A stretch of 6,678 nt of DNA, from positions 1 to 6,678 of the forward strand of contig PIVQ01000406.1 of assembly GCA_003354055.1 (NCBI GenBank), written 5' to 3'. Shown in pieces: positions 6,331 to 6,678 of this stretch. The notes under the pieces were generated by a model that had not been told where the DNA came from, searched no databases, and was given only the letters and a program-made list of their open reading frames with translations. Each line of letters opens with the position of its first letter. The first letter of the stretch is position 1. A program made the position numbers and the translations under genes. The stretch comes from Desulfobacteraceae bacterium. GTDB lineage: Bacteria; Desulfobacterota; Desulfobacteria; Desulfobacterales; Desulfobacteraceae.

Positions 6331-6367
6331 GGATCAGTTGAGCCACTCTGCCACTGATCCGAGTTTT
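6331..6367 (+). terminator. Inverted repeat at convergent gene ends, possible weak terminator
   Basis: GGATCAGT (6331-6338) and ACTGATCC (6353-6360) form a perfect 8-bp stem around a 14-base loop. GAG and then TTTT (6364-6367) follow on the + strand. It begins 4 bases after the glycosyltransferase stop and includes the receiver gene's stop on the other strand. The loop is long and the T run short and offset, so termination would be weak. On the - strand no T run follows. Confidence 0.35.
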
Positions 6368-6678
6368 ACCATCAGCTGGTCCTCGCTAAAAGGCTTGCGG
6401 ATGAAATCGGCTGCTCCCATGGACATGATCTTTTTGAATGTGACATCATTGGTCTGGGAGGTAAGCACCACGAAGGGGATCATCTTGTATTCGTCGTTCT
6501 GCTGAAGTCTGCCCAGAAGTTCCACCCCGTCCATCACAGGCATATTCAAATCTGAAATAATCAGGTCGGGCCGCATCAGTGTGACGGCATCCAGAGCCTG
6601 TTTTCCGTTACTGGCCTGTGTGACATTGCCAATGTTGTTTTTTTTCAGCGTCTTGACAATCAAAGACCTCATGAGTGC
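6334..6678 (-). CDS. CheY-like response-regulator receiver, N-terminus outside the window
   Basis: The frame remains open to the right edge of the window. The visible chain starts AL-MRSLIVKTL, which corresponds to helix 1 of a receiver just after the usual DDS acidic pocket, so only about the first dozen residues should be missing and the ATG at 6670-6672 is internal. Counting from that Met, Asp41 in IISDLNMPVMDG is the phosphoacceptor, Thr71 in VVLTS the switch threonine and Lys93 in RKPF the conserved lysine. The chain ends right after the receiver (VAEWLN), so this is a single-domain regulator of the CheY type with no output domain. It would be phosphorylated by a histidine kinase and act by protein contact, for example in motility or phosphorelay signalling. 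Its partner kinase is not in the window. It converges on the glycosyltransferase with 6 bases between stop codons. Confidence 0.92.
   Translation of the reverse strand, partial: ALMRSLIVKTLKKNNIGNVTQASNGKQALDAVTLMRPDLIISDLNMPVMDGVELLGRLQQNDEYKMIPFVVLTSQTNDVTFKKIMSMGAADFIRKPFSEDQLMVKLGSVAEWLN

Overview
The window reads as a bacterial chromosome segment with mid-range GC. A Gram-negative anaerobe of the Desulfobacterota type (Desulfobacter/Desulfobacterium-like) would fit: there is a FadH/2-enoate-reductase-type flavin/iron-sulfur oxidoreductase, a stand-alone response-regulator receiver and a small-molecule exporter. This placement is an inference from gene content and style. No rRNA, tRNA or marker gene in the window fixes the taxon.

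Layout. Positions 1-375 (+) hold the 3' end of a gene with a C-terminal J domain (Hsp70 co-chaperone type), cut by the window edge. Positions 502-2415 (+) encode a 637-residue three-part oxidoreductase: an FMN TIM barrel, a 4Fe-4S cysteine cluster, and FAD and NAD(P) Rossmann folds. Its last 12 bases overlap the end of a convergent EamA/DMT-family transporter gene (2404-3318, -). A strong terminator-like hairpin with a U tract lies inside the oxidoreductase gene at 2300-2337, before its stop codon.

A gene-free, AT-rich 447-base region (3319-3765) separates the transporter from a divergent two-gene unit. The first gene (3766-5124, +) encodes a 452-residue protein I cannot assign to a named family. 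It has a glycine-zipper-like hydrophobic N-terminus, a long charged helical segment and a tyrosine-rich, probably beta-rich C-terminal part. That layout resembles alpha-helical pore-forming or Cry-like toxins, but this is inference. Twelve bases later, in the same reading frame and behind only an amber stop, comes a GT4-type glycosyltransferase (5137-6327, +) that starts with GTG. The pair looks like a cassette and is the most interesting part of the window. A possible role is a membrane-active protein made together with a sugar-transferring enzyme.

Positions 6334-6678 (-) hold most of a CheY-like receiver whose start lies beyond the window. It ends 6 bases from the glycosyltransferase stop. 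An 8-bp inverted repeat at this convergent junction may terminate the cassette transcript.

The flanking genes (J-domain protein, oxidoreductase, transporter, receiver) look like ordinary chromosomal genes with no evident functional link to the cassette. No insertion sequence, integrase, CRISPR array or RNA gene was found.
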